Under the pieces are notes generated by a model, which was given only the letters and a program-made list of their open reading frames with translations, did not search any database and was not told the DNA's origin. Position numbers and translations under genes: made by a program. A stretch of 35,923 nt of DNA from Pseudomonadota bacterium (lineage in GTDB: Bacteria; Bdellovibrionota; Bacteriovoracia; Bacteriovoracales; Bacteriovoracaceae): positions 1 to 35,923 of the forward strand of contig JAIXOY010000067.1 of assembly GCA_027486525.1 (NCBI GenBank), in the 5' to 3' direction. The stretch's first letter is position 1, and each line of letters begins with the position of its first letter. Below, piece by piece: positions 23,912 to 32,732 of this stretch.

Positions 23912-25072
23912 CTACGAACTCTCGCCCGCTCCTCGTACCAGCTGGATAAAACTAGGATTGTCTCGACGAAACTGAATGAAGGAAAACGTTGAAAACACGA
24001 GTGAAACGAGGAAAGGAACGAAAAAAGCAATACTTAGCCCGAGGGCATCAATATGCACGGGAAGACTGCGTTCGACAAAAATATCGGGCATGAGGTTGTG
24101 ACCAAATCGTTCAAGTACAACAAGAAAGACTGTACCCACCGCCACTCCCAAGAAACAACTGACCGCCGCCAGCTGTAAGACGAAGGTGAAAACCAAACGC
24201 TCAATCTTTGGCAGAGATAAACCCAAGAGCCAAAAACTCGCCAGATCAGGACGGATTTTGGTGAAGAAAAGAAACAATCCAGTCGTAATGGCCAGGGCCA
24301 CCAAGAGCGCCATGGCGGTGAACAGGGCCAGCATCACTCGGGTTTCGAGATTCAGCGCCCACACCAAAGTCTGATGCTGATCTTCCCAGGTTTCAAAGCG
24401 GAGTCCTTCCGTGCCACTTAAAAACTCTTTGGCGCGGGCCCAGTCTTCGCGCGCAAAAAATCTCCAACGTTCAGCACCGCGCTGACGAACCAAGTTTTGC
24501 ACCAAGGCCAGCCGTGACCAACCGTGCATGCTATCGAGCTCCGGCACATCGGTTAGAAGGTAGTCACTCACCGACGTTGCTAACTGACGAGGGATCTCCC
24601 CCATCAGCGCTTCCGTGGTCCCTGGAGCGATCAGTAATAAATCAGCAAAAAAAGTTGTGCGCAATTTTTGGGCAAGATCAGCACCGAGAATAATCCCGGT
24701 GACGTCTTTGTCGTCGAGGAATGGTGGCCGCTTGCCGCTGAAATCGATTCCATGCAAAACCAAGGGTGCCACCTGGCCCCCATTGCGAACCAGCACTTCC
24801 GTCTGGCGCTCACGGGCCATGCTCCACCCATTCGAGCGGGCTTTTTCCCACAGCTGCGGTTCGACACTTTCATCTACAAAGCGCACGACTCCGACGCCAT
24901 GATACGACTGGGAACGTGCCACAAGACCACGCTGCAGGCCACCCATGATGCCCTGGATGATCATCAACGCTGACGATGACAAGAACAACCCGGCCAGCGC
25001 CAAGAATAACAATCCCTGGCGCGTGCGGGCGTTAAAAAGGTAAGCGAGGAAATAGCGTTGAAACGCTCCCAT
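23912..25072 (-). CDS. FtsX/LolC-LolE-like ABC transporter permease
   Basis: A 386-residue inner-membrane protein with the four-span layout of the FtsX/LolCE group: one span near the N-terminus (about 21-42, GLLFLALAGLFLSSSALMII), a periplasmic domain of about 200 residues, then three spans at about 248-275, 292-322 and 342-368. LolC/LolE extract lipoproteins from the inner membrane in Gram-negative bacteria. The start overlaps the stop of the upstream fadJ-type gene as TAATG, so it is translated with the beta-oxidation genes, an unusual partner. No ATPase gene (LolD-like) is present in the window, so the complex must use one encoded elsewhere. The family is fairly sure; cargo is unknown. Confidence 0.75.
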   Translation of the reverse strand: MGAFQRYFLAYLFNARTRQGLLFLALAGLFLSSSALMIIQGIMGGLQRGLVARSQSYHGVGVVRFVDESVEPQLWEKARSNGWSMARERQTEVLVRNGGQVAPLVLHGIDFSGKRPPFLDDKDVTGIILGADLAQKLRTTFFADLLLIAPGTTEALMGEIPRQLATSVSDYLLTDVPELDSMHGWSRLALVQNLVRQRGAERWRFFAREDWARAKEFLSGTEGLRFETWEDQHQTLVWALNLETRVMLALFTAMALLVALAITTGLFLFFTKIRPDLASFWLLGLSLPKIERLVFTFVLQLAAVSCFLGVAVGTVFLVVLERFGHNLMPDIFVERSLPVHIDALGLSIAFFVPFLVSLVFSTFSFIQFRRDNPSFIQLVRGAGESS

Positions 25073-27198
25073 TACAGGTCGTAAAACTTACGACGGGATT
25101 GGGCGAGCTCTACTAACAACGGTGCCGGAGCATAACGTTCTGGCGAAATCTCCGCGGCGAATTGTTGCATCATGGCCAGCATGCGATCCGCGCCTTCTGT
25201 ATCGGCCCAACTCAAGAGACCTCCTTTAAAAGGAGGAAAACCGGTGCCGTAGATCATGCCCATGTCCACCGTGGCGGCCTTGTCGATGATCTTGTCTGTC
25301 AGGCAGTATGCGGCTTCGTTCACCATGGGGAGGAACAGGCGCATCTGCAACTGCGTTTCATCCATGGAGATACTCTTAGAGGGTAGCAGGGCTTCGACCT
25401 CAGGATTCTTTCCTATGACTTTGCCCTTCTCGTCGTAGAGGTAGAAGCCCTTATTATTCTTGCGTCCGAGCGCCCCGGTTTGCGTCAGCTTGTGCGACAG
25501 CGGATTCGCGAGCGCACGCACGCCGAGGCCTTGCTGCATGATCTTGCCGACTTTCTCACAGACATCTAAACCCACTTCGTCCATCAACCGGCACGGGCCC
25601 ATGGGCATCCCGAAATTCAGCGCGGCTTGGTCGATGTCCGCAATACTAATGCCGGCCTCAAGCAAGTAAGCGGCTTCATTCAAGTAAGGGGCAAGAATTC
25701 GATTCACCAAAAAGCCGGGGCCATCATTCACAATCACTGGAGTCTTCTTCACATCCAGTGCCCACTTATACAACGTTTGCAGTGTTTGTTGCGAAGCCCC
25801 CGGGTGCGCGATGATTTCCACCAGCGGCATCTTATTCACCGGATTAAAGAAGTGCAAACCCGCGAAGCGCGAAGAGTCTTGCAGCGCTGATGCCATCTCC
25901 GTCACCGACAGCGAGGAAGTATTGGAGGTGAGCAAACAATCCGGACGAACTTTCGTTTCCAGCTCGGCGAAAACTTTCTTCTTCACGTCCATGTTCTCGA
26001 CCACCGCTTCCACCACAAGATCGATGCCCTTGAAGCCTTCAAAACTCGTGGTCGGTGTGATCGAGCGCATTTTTCGATTGAAGTCATCTTCGCTCATGCG
26101 GCGTTTGCGCAAAGCTGAGGCAAAGTTACCTGAAGCTTGCTTAAGTCCCAGTTCAAGCGCCGCTTGGTTGAGGTCTTTCATGATCGGCGCCTGATCACTG
26201 TTGGCAAAGAGCCACGCGATCCCGCCACCCATCACTCCGGCACCCAACACTCCACCGCGCTTCACGGTAGGAAGTTCCTCTTTGTTATCAAGCTTTTTCG
26301 ATTTGTCCGTCAGGAAGAACAGGTGCTGAAGATTCTTCGAGACCACCGTCTGTGAAAGATCACCGAAGGCCTGGGCTTCCATCGCTAAGTACGCATCGCG
26401 ACCTTTGCCGGCACCCGCTTCCAGCACTTCCAAAATTTTCAAAGGCGCTGGGTAGAATCCTTTCGACTGCTCGAGGACTTTTTCGCGAGCTTTTTGAAAC
26501 ACGATTTTACGAGTCAAAAAATTCTCGGTGGCCACGCGCTCAAGCGTTTTCTCAAAGCCGCCCTTCTTAGACGGCACCGGCTTCACCAACAACGCCGGCA
26601 CCAACTCGAGCATGCGCTCCGTCGGCAAGAGGGCCTCGACGAGTCCCATCTTGAACGCCGCTTTGCCTTTCACTTGGCGCCCGGTGAGGATCATATCCAG
26701 TGCGTTCGGAAGACCAACTTTCTTTGGCAAACGATAGGTTCCACCAAAGCCCGGGAGTACCCCGAGCATGACTTCCGGCAACCCCAAAGCCGTCTTCGGA
26801 TTATCCGAGGCGTAAATGCGATCACAGGAAAGTGAAAGCTCCAGACCACCGCCCAAGCACACGCCATCAACTACGGCGGCGGTTGGAATGCGCAGGTCTT
26901 CAATCATGTTATAAAGAAACTGCCCTTGCTCAGCTCCGCGGGCCGCTTCTGCTTCCGACTTCATGGAGTTGATGAGATTCACATCCACACCCGCCAAGAA
27001 GACTCCCGGCTTGTGCGAGAAGAAGATCACTCCTTTGAGTTCTTTCTTTTTTTCGCGCACGCCGATCTCGGTCACGATCTGGCGCAACTCTTCCATGGCA
27101 TCACGCGAGAGCGTGGTCATAGATTTTTTCTCGTACTTACCAAAGCCCACGTAGGCGATGGCATCTTTTACATCAAAGGTGAGTTGAGTGAGCTGCAT
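25072..27198 (-). CDS. fadJ: FadJ/FadB-type enoyl-CoA hydratase / 3-hydroxyacyl-CoA dehydrogenase
   Basis: A 708-residue bifunctional fatty-acid beta-oxidation enzyme of the normal length (E. coli FadJ 714). The N-terminal crotonase domain (about 1-190) holds both catalytic Glu: Glu120 in GGGLELSLS and Glu142 in LGLPEVMLGVLPG. The NAD-binding domain begins near residue 315 with GVLGAGVMGGGIAW, followed by NTSSLSVTEMA and the catalytic His449 in GLHFFNPVNKMPLVE. The C-terminal 3-hydroxyacyl-CoA dehydrogenase repeats follow (GPCRLMDEVGLDV). It lies nine bases after the thiolase gene and overlaps the permease gene downstream. FadJ rather than FadB is preferred because the partner thiolase is FadI-like. 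Confidence 0.95.
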   Translation of the reverse strand: MQLTQLTFDVKDAIAYVGFGKYEKKSMTTLSRDAMEELRQIVTEIGVREKKKELKGVIFFSHKPGVFLAGVDVNLINSMKSEAEAARGAEQGQFLYNMIEDLRIPTAAVVDGVCLGGGLELSLSCDRIYASDNPKTALGLPEVMLGVLPGFGGTYRLPKKVGLPNALDMILTGRQVKGKAAFKMGLVEALLPTERMLELVPALLVKPVPSKKGGFEKTLERVATENFLTRKIVFQKAREKVLEQSKGFYPAPLKILEVLEAGAGKGRDAYLAMEAQAFGDLSQTVVSKNLQHLFFLTDKSKKLDNKEELPTVKRGGVLGAGVMGGGIAWLFANSDQAPIMKDLNQAALELGLKQASGNFASALRKRRMSEDDFNRKMRSITPTTSFEGFKGIDLVVEAVVENMDVKKKVFAELETKVRPDCLLTSNTSSLSVTEMASALQDSSRFAGLHFFNPVNKMPLVEIIAHPGASQQTLQTLYKWALDVKKTPVIVNDGPGFLVNRILAPYLNEAAYLLEAGISIADIDQAALNFGMPMGPCRLMDEVGLDVCEKVGKIMQQGLGVRALANPLSHKLTQTGALGRKNNKGFYLYDEKGKVIGKNPEVEALLPSKSISMDETQLQMRLFLPMVNEAAYCLTDKIIDKAATVDMGMIYGTGFPPFKGGLLSWADTEGADRMLAMMQQFAAEISPERYAPAPLLVELAQSRRKFYDL

Positions 27199-27207
27199 AC
27201 GTATCCC

Positions 27208-28497
27208 TTAATTCTGCAAATTTTCTATAATGGTCGCGCCGCCTTGGCCGCCACCGATACACAACGTCGCTAGACCATACTTCTTCTTACGACGACGAAG
27301 CTCATGAGCGAGTGTCACCACTAAACGGCTACCGGTAGAACCCACCGGGTGTCCAAGGGCGATACCGCCGCCATTCACATTCAACTTATCAGCGGAGATT
27401 TCGCCGATGGCATCTTCGAGCCCCCACTTCGCCGCGAGAGTTTTGTCTTTCATCACACGCTGGCACGCAATCACTTGCGCCGCGAAGGCTTCGTTCAATT
27501 CCACGAGATCCATTTGATCCAGCGTTAAACCTGTGCGCTTCAACACTCCAGCCGTGGCGAGTACTGGGCCCAGGCCCATGCGCTCCGGCTCGAGGCCGTG
27601 GAAGTGGTAATCCACCATGCGCGCCATGGGCTTGAGATTGTATTTCTTCACGGCTTCCTCTGAGCACATCAACCATACCGAACCACCGTCGGTGATCGGA
27701 CAAGCGTTACCGACCGTGACGGTGCCCGTGCCTTTTTCAAAGTACGGCTTCATCTTCCCGAGGCCCTCGACCGTTGAGTTGGCACGCGGGCCCACGTCTT
27801 CAGCGAGAACCTTGTCGAGCTTCGCGCCCATGGTGATCGCCAAGATCTCTTCCGCGAAGCGTCCCTCTTTTTGTGCGGCGACAGCGCGCTGGTGCGAGCG
27901 GTTGGCGAACTCATCCTGTTCCTGGCGAGAGATGCCCAACTCGCGCGCGAGTTTTTCAGCAGTCAGACCCATGTTCAATCCACAGAAAGGATCCGTGAGA
28001 CCTTGCTCAATGGCGATGATCGGCTTCAAGTAATCTGGACGAAAGTGCGAAAGCAGCGCAAGTTTCTGCATGCCGCTTTTCGCTTTCATCAAATCGACGA
28101 AGAGCGCAGTCATTTTTTTACTGAAGAGCAAGGGCATCTGACTCATGCTCTCGGCACCACCGGCAAAGATGATGTCCGAGCGGCCAGAGGCAATTTTAAT
28201 GAAGCCCTGTGAAAGTGCTTCCATGCCCGCGGCGCAGTTGCGGTGAACGGTGTAGCCGGAAGTTTTTTTATCCAGGCCCGCTTCCAAAGCAATCACGCGA
28301 CCGACGTTGGGATACTTCGCGGGTGTTCCCGTGTTACCGATGATGACTTCATCGACGGCATCTGATGGGATGCCATGCTTATCTGCCAAGTGACGGATCA
28401 GATAGTGCGCCAGATAAGGAGCAGCGACATCTTGCAGGTCAGCGCCAGACTTAACTTGGGGAGTGCGTTTGCCTTCAACGAGGTAGACAGGTTTCAT
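27208..28497 (-). CDS. fadI: FadI-type 3-ketoacyl-CoA thiolase
   Basis: A 429-residue thiolase that cleaves 3-ketoacyl-CoA in the last step of beta-oxidation. It has the nucleophile Cys88 (VHRNCAAGME), His383 (ALGHPVGSTG) and the second Cys413 (LCIGGGQGG), plus the NEAFAAQ loop. The SKKMTALFVDLMKAKSG segment near residue 125-141 is shared with the FadI / mitochondrial trifunctional-protein beta-subunit branch and not with FadA. It leads an operon with fadJ and the permease. A TAGAAT -10-like hexamer lies upstream on the minus strand, with AAGGA about 11 bases before the ATG. Confidence 0.95.
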   Translation of the reverse strand: MKPVYLVEGKRTPQVKSGADLQDVAAPYLAHYLIRHLADKHGIPSDAVDEVIIGNTGTPAKYPNVGRVIALEAGLDKKTSGYTVHRNCAAGMEALSQGFIKIASGRSDIIFAGGAESMSQMPLLFSKKMTALFVDLMKAKSGMQKLALLSHFRPDYLKPIIAIEQGLTDPFCGLNMGLTAEKLARELGISRQEQDEFANRSHQRAVAAQKEGRFAEEILAITMGAKLDKVLAEDVGPRANSTVEGLGKMKPYFEKGTGTVTVGNACPITDGGSVWLMCSEEAVKKYNLKPMARMVDYHFHGLEPERMGLGPVLATAGVLKRTGLTLDQMDLVELNEAFAAQVIACQRVMKDKTLAAKWGLEDAIGEISADKLNVNGGGIALGHPVGSTGSRLVVTLAHELRRRKKKYGLATLCIGGGQGGATIIENLQN

Positions 28498-28581
28498 AGG
28501 GAGTTTTCCTTGAAAAGTGGATGCTTTGATTCTACGCAGCCACTCTAATCATGGAAAACATAAAGCAATTTAGTCAGAAAT

Positions 28582-28608
28582 AAAAAGGGCCCCCGAAGGA
28601 GCCCTTTT
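28582..28608 (-). terminator. Rho-independent terminator after the outer-membrane protein gene
   Basis: AAAAGGGC-C-CC and GG-A-GCCCTTTT form an 11-position stem with one C-A mismatch and a CGAA loop; on the minus strand it is followed by a T-run. It closes the leftward gene ending at 28628. The flanking A and T runs also allow function on the other strand. Its loop and upper stem closely resemble those of the terminator at 6841-6862. Confidence 0.8.
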
Positions 28609-28627
28609 GTGAGGATCTAGTCAGGAC

Positions 28628-29782
28628 TTAGAAGATAACGATGGCCCCGGCGAAGATCGAGAGAGCGTTCGCGCCCATGATGTCGTCGCTCAAGTCTTGC
28701 AAGCGGCGTTGGTCTGGAGCGTTGAACGGGTCCACACCGTTGTCCGTGCTGCCTGCGCCGAAGCCACGTGAGTATTGGAACTCGACGTTAAGGCCGAAGC
28801 CGCGGGTGATCAAGATTTCGGTACCGCCCGACAACATCGCGTTGATGTAGCCCGTGGTCAACTCTTCGTCGCCGAAGTTGTTACCAAAGGTGTTACCTTG
28901 GAACTCGTTGTTGTCTGTGTAGGTCAAAGTCATGCGGCTGTAGCCGAGACCAGCACCGACGTACGGACGGAAGCGTTCACCTTTAGTGATGAAGAATTTC
29001 CCGTAGCCTTCTACACCCATGCCGCGGAAGCGGATGTTACGGCCGTTGCCGAAAGTCGTGAAGTAACCAGCGCCGAAGCCTTGGTTATTGTAGTTACCGC
29101 CGAAGTCTTCCGTGTTGAACTGGCCGTAGTTGAAGCCTACGCCAATGCTCAAGCGATCGTTGACGTTACTTTCGACGCGCAAGCCACCCGCAAATTCAGT
29201 TTCAAGCTTCTCAGCGTCGCCCTGGAAATTCGTCACGCCCGCATACGGGAGCAACTTGATTTCTTCAAACGGCTTCAGTGGAGCAGCAGCAACCGGAGCG
29301 TCTGCTTCTACGATCGTCGTTCTTGCCGGAGCCGCTTGCACGGTATTGATTTCCTCGCGCACTTCCGGCTCAGCGCGACGGGACTTTACGTATTTTGCGC
29401 AATCTGGAGAAGTTGATTCCTCCAACAAGCACTTCAGCTTCTTTTCGTTGTCAGCTGATTTACGGTTAAACTCTTTGATCGCCTTTTGCGACTCGATCTT
29501 TGAATCGATGTACTCGTCTTGGCTTTCGAGAAGTTTCTCGGTTTGACCTGACAATTTGCCAAGTTCTTTGGCCTTGTCTTTGTTCAAAACCGTCATGCTC
29601 TTTTGTTTGCCCAACTCTGACTTGATGCCTTCGAGCTCACCGTCAGTTACTGGCTTCTCATGCAGGTACCCGTCGACGTTAATCGGGTCAGAGTTTAAGA
29701 CTTGTTCATCCTGTGCGTACACAGAACCAAAATTGAGACCTACGAGCACGGCGAGTGCGAGGGTCTGTTTTGAGAATTTCAT
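28628..29782 (-). CDS. Outer-membrane beta-barrel protein with N-terminal coiled coil
   Basis: The start is set at the ATG at 29782, which has AGGAGG at ideal distance; a GTG seven codons earlier precedes that site and is rejected. The 384-residue protein has a signal peptide ending in Val-Tyr-Ala (about residue 23), a Lys/Glu/Gln-rich helical region (about 35-110), an Ala/Pro linker (about 135-165) and then alternating Gly/aromatic strands typical of an eight- to ten-stranded barrel of the OmpA/opacity type (GVGFNYGQFN, RPYVGAGLGYSRM). The last strand ends in Ile-Val-Ile-Phe, a barrel-assembly signal. The helical part may reach into the periplasm or bind peptidoglycan. It stands alone with its own terminator. 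Confidence 0.85.
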   Translation of the reverse strand: MKFSKQTLALAVLVGLNFGSVYAQDEQVLNSDPINVDGYLHEKPVTDGELEGIKSELGKQKSMTVLNKDKAKELGKLSGQTEKLLESQDEYIDSKIESQKAIKEFNRKSADNEKKLKCLLEESTSPDCAKYVKSRRAEPEVREEINTVQAAPARTTIVEADAPVAAAPLKPFEEIKLLPYAGVTNFQGDAEKLETEFAGGLRVESNVNDRLSIGVGFNYGQFNTEDFGGNYNNQGFGAGYFTTFGNGRNIRFRGMGVEGYGKFFITKGERFRPYVGAGLGYSRMTLTYTDNNEFQGNTFGNNFGDEELTTGYINAMLSGGTEILITRGFGLNVEFQYSRGFGAGSTDNGVDPFNAPDQRRLQDLSDDIMGANALSIFAGAIVIF

Positions 29783-29838
29783 ACTTCCTCCTGAGAGAGT
29801 CACTTAATTTCTTGAGTCGGGGTTACGCTTTGCGCCAC

Positions 29839-29844
29839 ATCATA
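29839..29844 (-). promoter_or_regulatory. Candidate -10 element of the outer-membrane protein gene
   Basis: TATGAT on the minus strand (5 of 6 consensus), with TCGCCA (4 of 6) 18 bases further upstream. It would give a leader of about 50 bases ending in AGGAGG, in contrast to the leaderless-type starts elsewhere in the window. Confidence 0.4.
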
Positions 29845-29943
29845 GTCAGTTTCGTGTTCTGGTGGCGAAAAACTGCTCCGACGTGTAAAATTGATAGGAT
29901 TTTGCGATTTTTCTCGCGAAATTTTCTTTTGAAAGCGGACCCT

Positions 29944-31119
29944 ATGACCAAGTTTCTCACAGTTATGTTTTTTGGCTTCGTGGCCCTTTCAAACGCCCAG
30001 GCCCAGTGGCGCACGAACACTGTCCTTATAATGAAGGCGCAAACACCTAAAGCGGTGAATCTGAACACACCTGGGCTCGGGACTTTTTGGGGCGGATTCC
30101 GTCGTTACTTACCCATCACTCATAATGACGGTGGGCTGGAAGTCTTGCGCTCGAAGCTCTTCGCGAAGGGCAAGATCGATATCTACGTCTCGGAGAAAAA
30201 AACCAAGGCTCCGCTTTATATCTTCATGCCGGGTATCTTCGGCCAGCCTTCCCGCGGCCTGACTCCTGAAATGATTGATCATCTCGAAGCCATCGGCGGG
30301 CATGTTCTGGTGGTGCCGAACCTGCTGTCTCCATCCTATGTGGCCGCTCATCCACAGTACGGTGAAGACCCGATCGCCCTGGAAATCCAAGTCATGGAAG
30401 AGGCGCTGGATTTTATGCAGCAGCGCTTGGGTAAGCGCCTGGGAAGAGTGCATGTGATTGCGGAAAGTCTCGGCACGGCGATCGGTTCTGCCTGGGCCGC
30501 GTACGATCGTACTCACCTGCGTCGGATTTATGACCTGACACTTTTCTCTCCGCCGCTTGAGCTCCCGCTGGCGATGACCAACTTTGACAAGATCATCGAT
30601 GAGCACCGCCCCGCTGCCGCTCGCTGCAGCTCTGCCTTTAAACTCTGGACCATGCTGCAGAATTTTGTTTTCCAAGAATACCCCGGGCCCGTGAGTGCGA
30701 AAGGCAGAGAGTGTTTAGGTGCTGTCGTTTTAGTGGATGGCTTCGTGAATTCAGCGAAGAAGTCATGGCGCGCCCACGTGAAAGTCACCCAAGCGAAAGG
30801 TGTGGAACCGACGGGTTTTGAATCTTTCTTTCGCCAGTACCGTCCCGAATTATGGACGTTGATTGAAAACAAAGATCAGCGCCTCTACTTGGGACATTGG
30901 ATGGAGATCATCAAGGCCGATAAAAGCTTTCCCATTCGGATCATGACCTCGAGCGATGACTTTCTCAACGCAGGCCTGGATTGGAATGCGTTCCAGAAAA
31001 CATATGGACTCAGCAACGAAGAATTGATCATCGTTCCGTGGGGCGGACATTCTGGGGCCATTGCCGTGCCGGAGTTTCGGGAGATCCTGCGTGAGACGTT
31101 CAGCGCCGAGGGAGATTGA
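29944..31119 (+). CDS. Exported alpha/beta-hydrolase
   Basis: The start is set at the ATG at 29944, which opens into a signal peptide (MTKFLTVMFFGFVALSNAQA); the frame is open further upstream but that part has no protein-like pattern. The 391-residue product has the alpha/beta-hydrolase order: strand with FMPGIFGQP (oxyanion-loop region, about 94-102), nucleophile elbow VIAESLGTA with Ser175, acid Asp338 or Asp339 in MTSSDDFLNAG and His369 in WGGHSGA. The elbow reads A-E-S-L-G, so the first Gly of the usual G-x-S-x-G is Ala, which is tolerated in some lipases. It may be an extracytoplasmic esterase, lipase or thioesterase; substrate unknown. It is divergent from the barrel gene and overlaps the convergent pilin gene by 20 bases. 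Confidence 0.75.
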   Translation: MTKFLTVMFFGFVALSNAQAQWRTNTVLIMKAQTPKAVNLNTPGLGTFWGGFRRYLPITHNDGGLEVLRSKLFAKGKIDIYVSEKKTKAPLYIFMPGIFGQPSRGLTPEMIDHLEAIGGHVLVVPNLLSPSYVAAHPQYGEDPIALEIQVMEEALDFMQQRLGKRLGRVHVIAESLGTAIGSAWAAYDRTHLRRIYDLTLFSPPLELPLAMTNFDKIIDEHRPAAARCSSAFKLWTMLQNFVFQEYPGPVSAKGRECLGAVVLVDGFVNSAKKSWRAHVKVTQAKGVEPTGFESFFRQYRPELWTLIENKDQRLYLGHWMEIIKADKSFPIRIMTSSDDFLNAGLDWNAFQKTYGLSNEELIIVPWGGHSGAIAVPEFREILRETFSAEGD

Positions 31120-31321
31120 ATCGCTTGTAGTTAGCGCTCACGCCTGCTGAGTCGGAGGATCCGAAGACATTGCGAAACCCACCGAGGTAGCGGTTCACGA
31201 TGCTGTCGGGATTGTCGATGATGAAGTCATTCACCTTGTTAAAAAACGTAATGCTCAGTGAGATCATCACCACTAAGAGCAGTATGTATTCAACGGATGT
31301 TTGGCCCTTTTCGTTTTTCAC
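31100..31321 (-). CDS. Flp/TadE-like pseudopilin
   Basis: A 73-residue protein with a class III (prepilin) signal: a short charged leader ending in Lys-Gly, then QTSVEYILLLVVMISLSITF. Cleavage after Gly6 places Glu at mature position +5, as prepilin peptidases prefer, and the hydrophobic stretch would form the filament core or membrane anchor. Flp and TadE-type pilins share this layout; the mature length of 67 suits Flp. No tad/flp secretion genes are in the window, so the assembly machine must be encoded elsewhere. Start is GTG, with a perfect TATAAT ending six bases upstream. The 3' end overlaps the hydrolase gene. Confidence 0.75.
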   Translation of the reverse strand: MKNEKGQTSVEYILLLVVMISLSITFFNKVNDFIIDNPDSIVNRYLGGFRNVFGSSDSAGVSANYKRFNLPRR

Positions 31322-31327
31322 TCTCTC

Positions 31328-31333
31328 ATTATA
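31328..31333 (-). promoter_or_regulatory. Perfect -10 element, leaderless start of the pilin gene
   Basis: TATAAT on the minus strand (6 of 6) ends exactly six bases before the GTG start at 31321. The intervening GAGAGA is a poor ribosome-binding site. The -35 region (TTTGTG at 17 bases, or TTGTGC at 16) is weak. Confidence 0.5.
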
Positions 31334-31367
31334 GCGCGAGTGTCCGCCGGCACAAAGGCCCGGTAAA

Positions 31368-32732
31368 TCAGACCAAATCCCAGCGCAATTCAGTCAGATA
31401 CCCCAGCACACCAAAGCGCTGATTCATCAGCGGCCCCCAGTACTGCACGCCACTGAGTTCTTCCTGGCGTTCACGATCCACAATCTTGATCTTGCGTTTT
31501 TCATGGAGTGCCAGCGGTCCCTTAAGAGGTGCTGCTAAAACTGATTCTTCGACCCAGACATCCCAGGCCGGTCCAGGTTTCGCGGTCTCCCACCATTCAG
31601 GTGCGCGATGCAGGGCCTCGCTTAGAAAAGGACGGGCCACATCACTCGCCTCTTGGCGGTAGAATTCAGGCTTCGCGCCTGGACGCTCTTCCACTAAAAC
31701 CTGCAGGTGGGTGGAACGCGGGCCCACTTCCAAAAGCATCATCGGAATGTCGGTGCCCATCAAACGCGCACCGGTCAAACACGTGACCTCCGCACGCGGC
31801 TCTTCGAGAACTCCGGTTTCCACATGGGGCCAGATGGTTTCAAGACCACGGAAAACTTTTTCATTGAAGACACATTGCAGGGCCCCGGTCGCTGGCGGGA
31901 ATCCGTACATCAAGAGGCGCTCATACCCGATCACACCTTCATAGCTATCTAAGAGGGCGGCCTCAACACGGCCTTGACCCAACTGCCAGGACTGAATACC
32001 GGCGCGTTTAAAGTGTGCTCCCTTCCCTTGTAACTCGCGGAGCAGTTCGCGTTCAAACCAGCGTACGTCTAGTTCCCAGAGCGGTGAGAGTAGACGGGTC
32101 GCCATGTAGGCCGCTTCATGGGGAGAAAAAGTTGCTTTCACCACTTGCCCGGTGGCACTGCTGAAGCCGGCCACCAGTTGCGCCAGCGCGCCGTCCTGCG
32201 GATCGCGATAGGCACGCGTGAGTTCGTCCGTGAGAACTTTTTGAAACTCCACGAACCACGGGACACCCGCGGCGACGAAGGCCGGAGTGCTGCGATGACG
32301 CACTTGTTGTGAACGGAACCATTCGAGAAAAGATTTCTGAACTTTCTGCAAGTCTGCCGTGATGTCATGTTGCTCCAGCGCCTGCAGCAGCACAGGCGTT
32401 TGGAACACGGGAAACTTGCGGATGAACTCGCGCAAATTATCTCGGGCGTTCAGGCAGGTGACCCATTGGAACTGCGGCGTTTGAACTTTGACACGAGCGG
32501 GCCGAAGAAATGAATCCAACGCCAACAAAGGCTCGATCTGAAATTTCTCTCCCAGCTCTTGGAGCGCTCCCATCTCAAGACCCGTGAGCCAACGGTGACC
32601 ACCCGACGCGGTGGAAAGGGACTGGTCATCGATCACTAGCACTTCGCGATCTTTCAGGCGCCACAAAAGGGCATGCAACAAACTCCACGGAGTCTTTCCC
32701 CAGAACACAGCATGGTAGCGACTCTTTAACAT
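31368..32732 (-). CDS. Protein of unknown family in the hemB-LPS operon
   Basis: A 454-residue protein without signal peptide. The N-terminal 60 residues could be a Rossmann-type start: a hydrophobic strand (YHAVFWGKTPWSLL) followed by a helix and a second strand ending in acid (EVLVIDDQ), and then SGGHRWLTG, an arrangement recalling FAD/NAD-binding amine-oxidase-like proteins, but the first Gly-rich loop is not canonical. No other motif recognised. Its ATG lies within the last codons of the Kdo transferase gene (seven-base overlap), so it depends on translation of that gene, and a role in envelope sugar or cofactor metabolism is inferred only from position. Confidence 0.65.
   Translation of the reverse strand: MLKSRYHAVFWGKTPWSLLHALLWRLKDREVLVIDDQSLSTASGGHRWLTGLEMGALQELGEKFQIEPLLALDSFLRPARVKVQTPQFQWVTCLNARDNLREFIRKFPVFQTPVLLQALEQHDITADLQKVQKSFLEWFRSQQVRHRSTPAFVAAGVPWFVEFQKVLTDELTRAYRDPQDGALAQLVAGFSSATGQVVKATFSPHEAAYMATRLLSPLWELDVRWFERELLRELQGKGAHFKRAGIQSWQLGQGRVEAALLDSYEGVIGYERLLMYGFPPATGALQCVFNEKVFRGLETIWPHVETGVLEEPRAEVTCLTGARLMGTDIPMMLLEVGPRSTHLQVLVEERPGAKPEFYRQEASDVARPFLSEALHRAPEWWETAKPGPAWDVWVEESVLAAPLKGPLALHEKRKIKIVDRERQEELSGVQYWGPLMNQRFGVLGYLTELRWDLV

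Noticed and set aside
28775-29416. 213-codon open frame on the plus strand opposite the outer-membrane protein gene
   Set aside because: It lies wholly inside a well-supported barrel gene on the other strand, and its composition (Val/Ala/Glu runs) mirrors the codon bias of that gene; no ribosome-binding site or domain.
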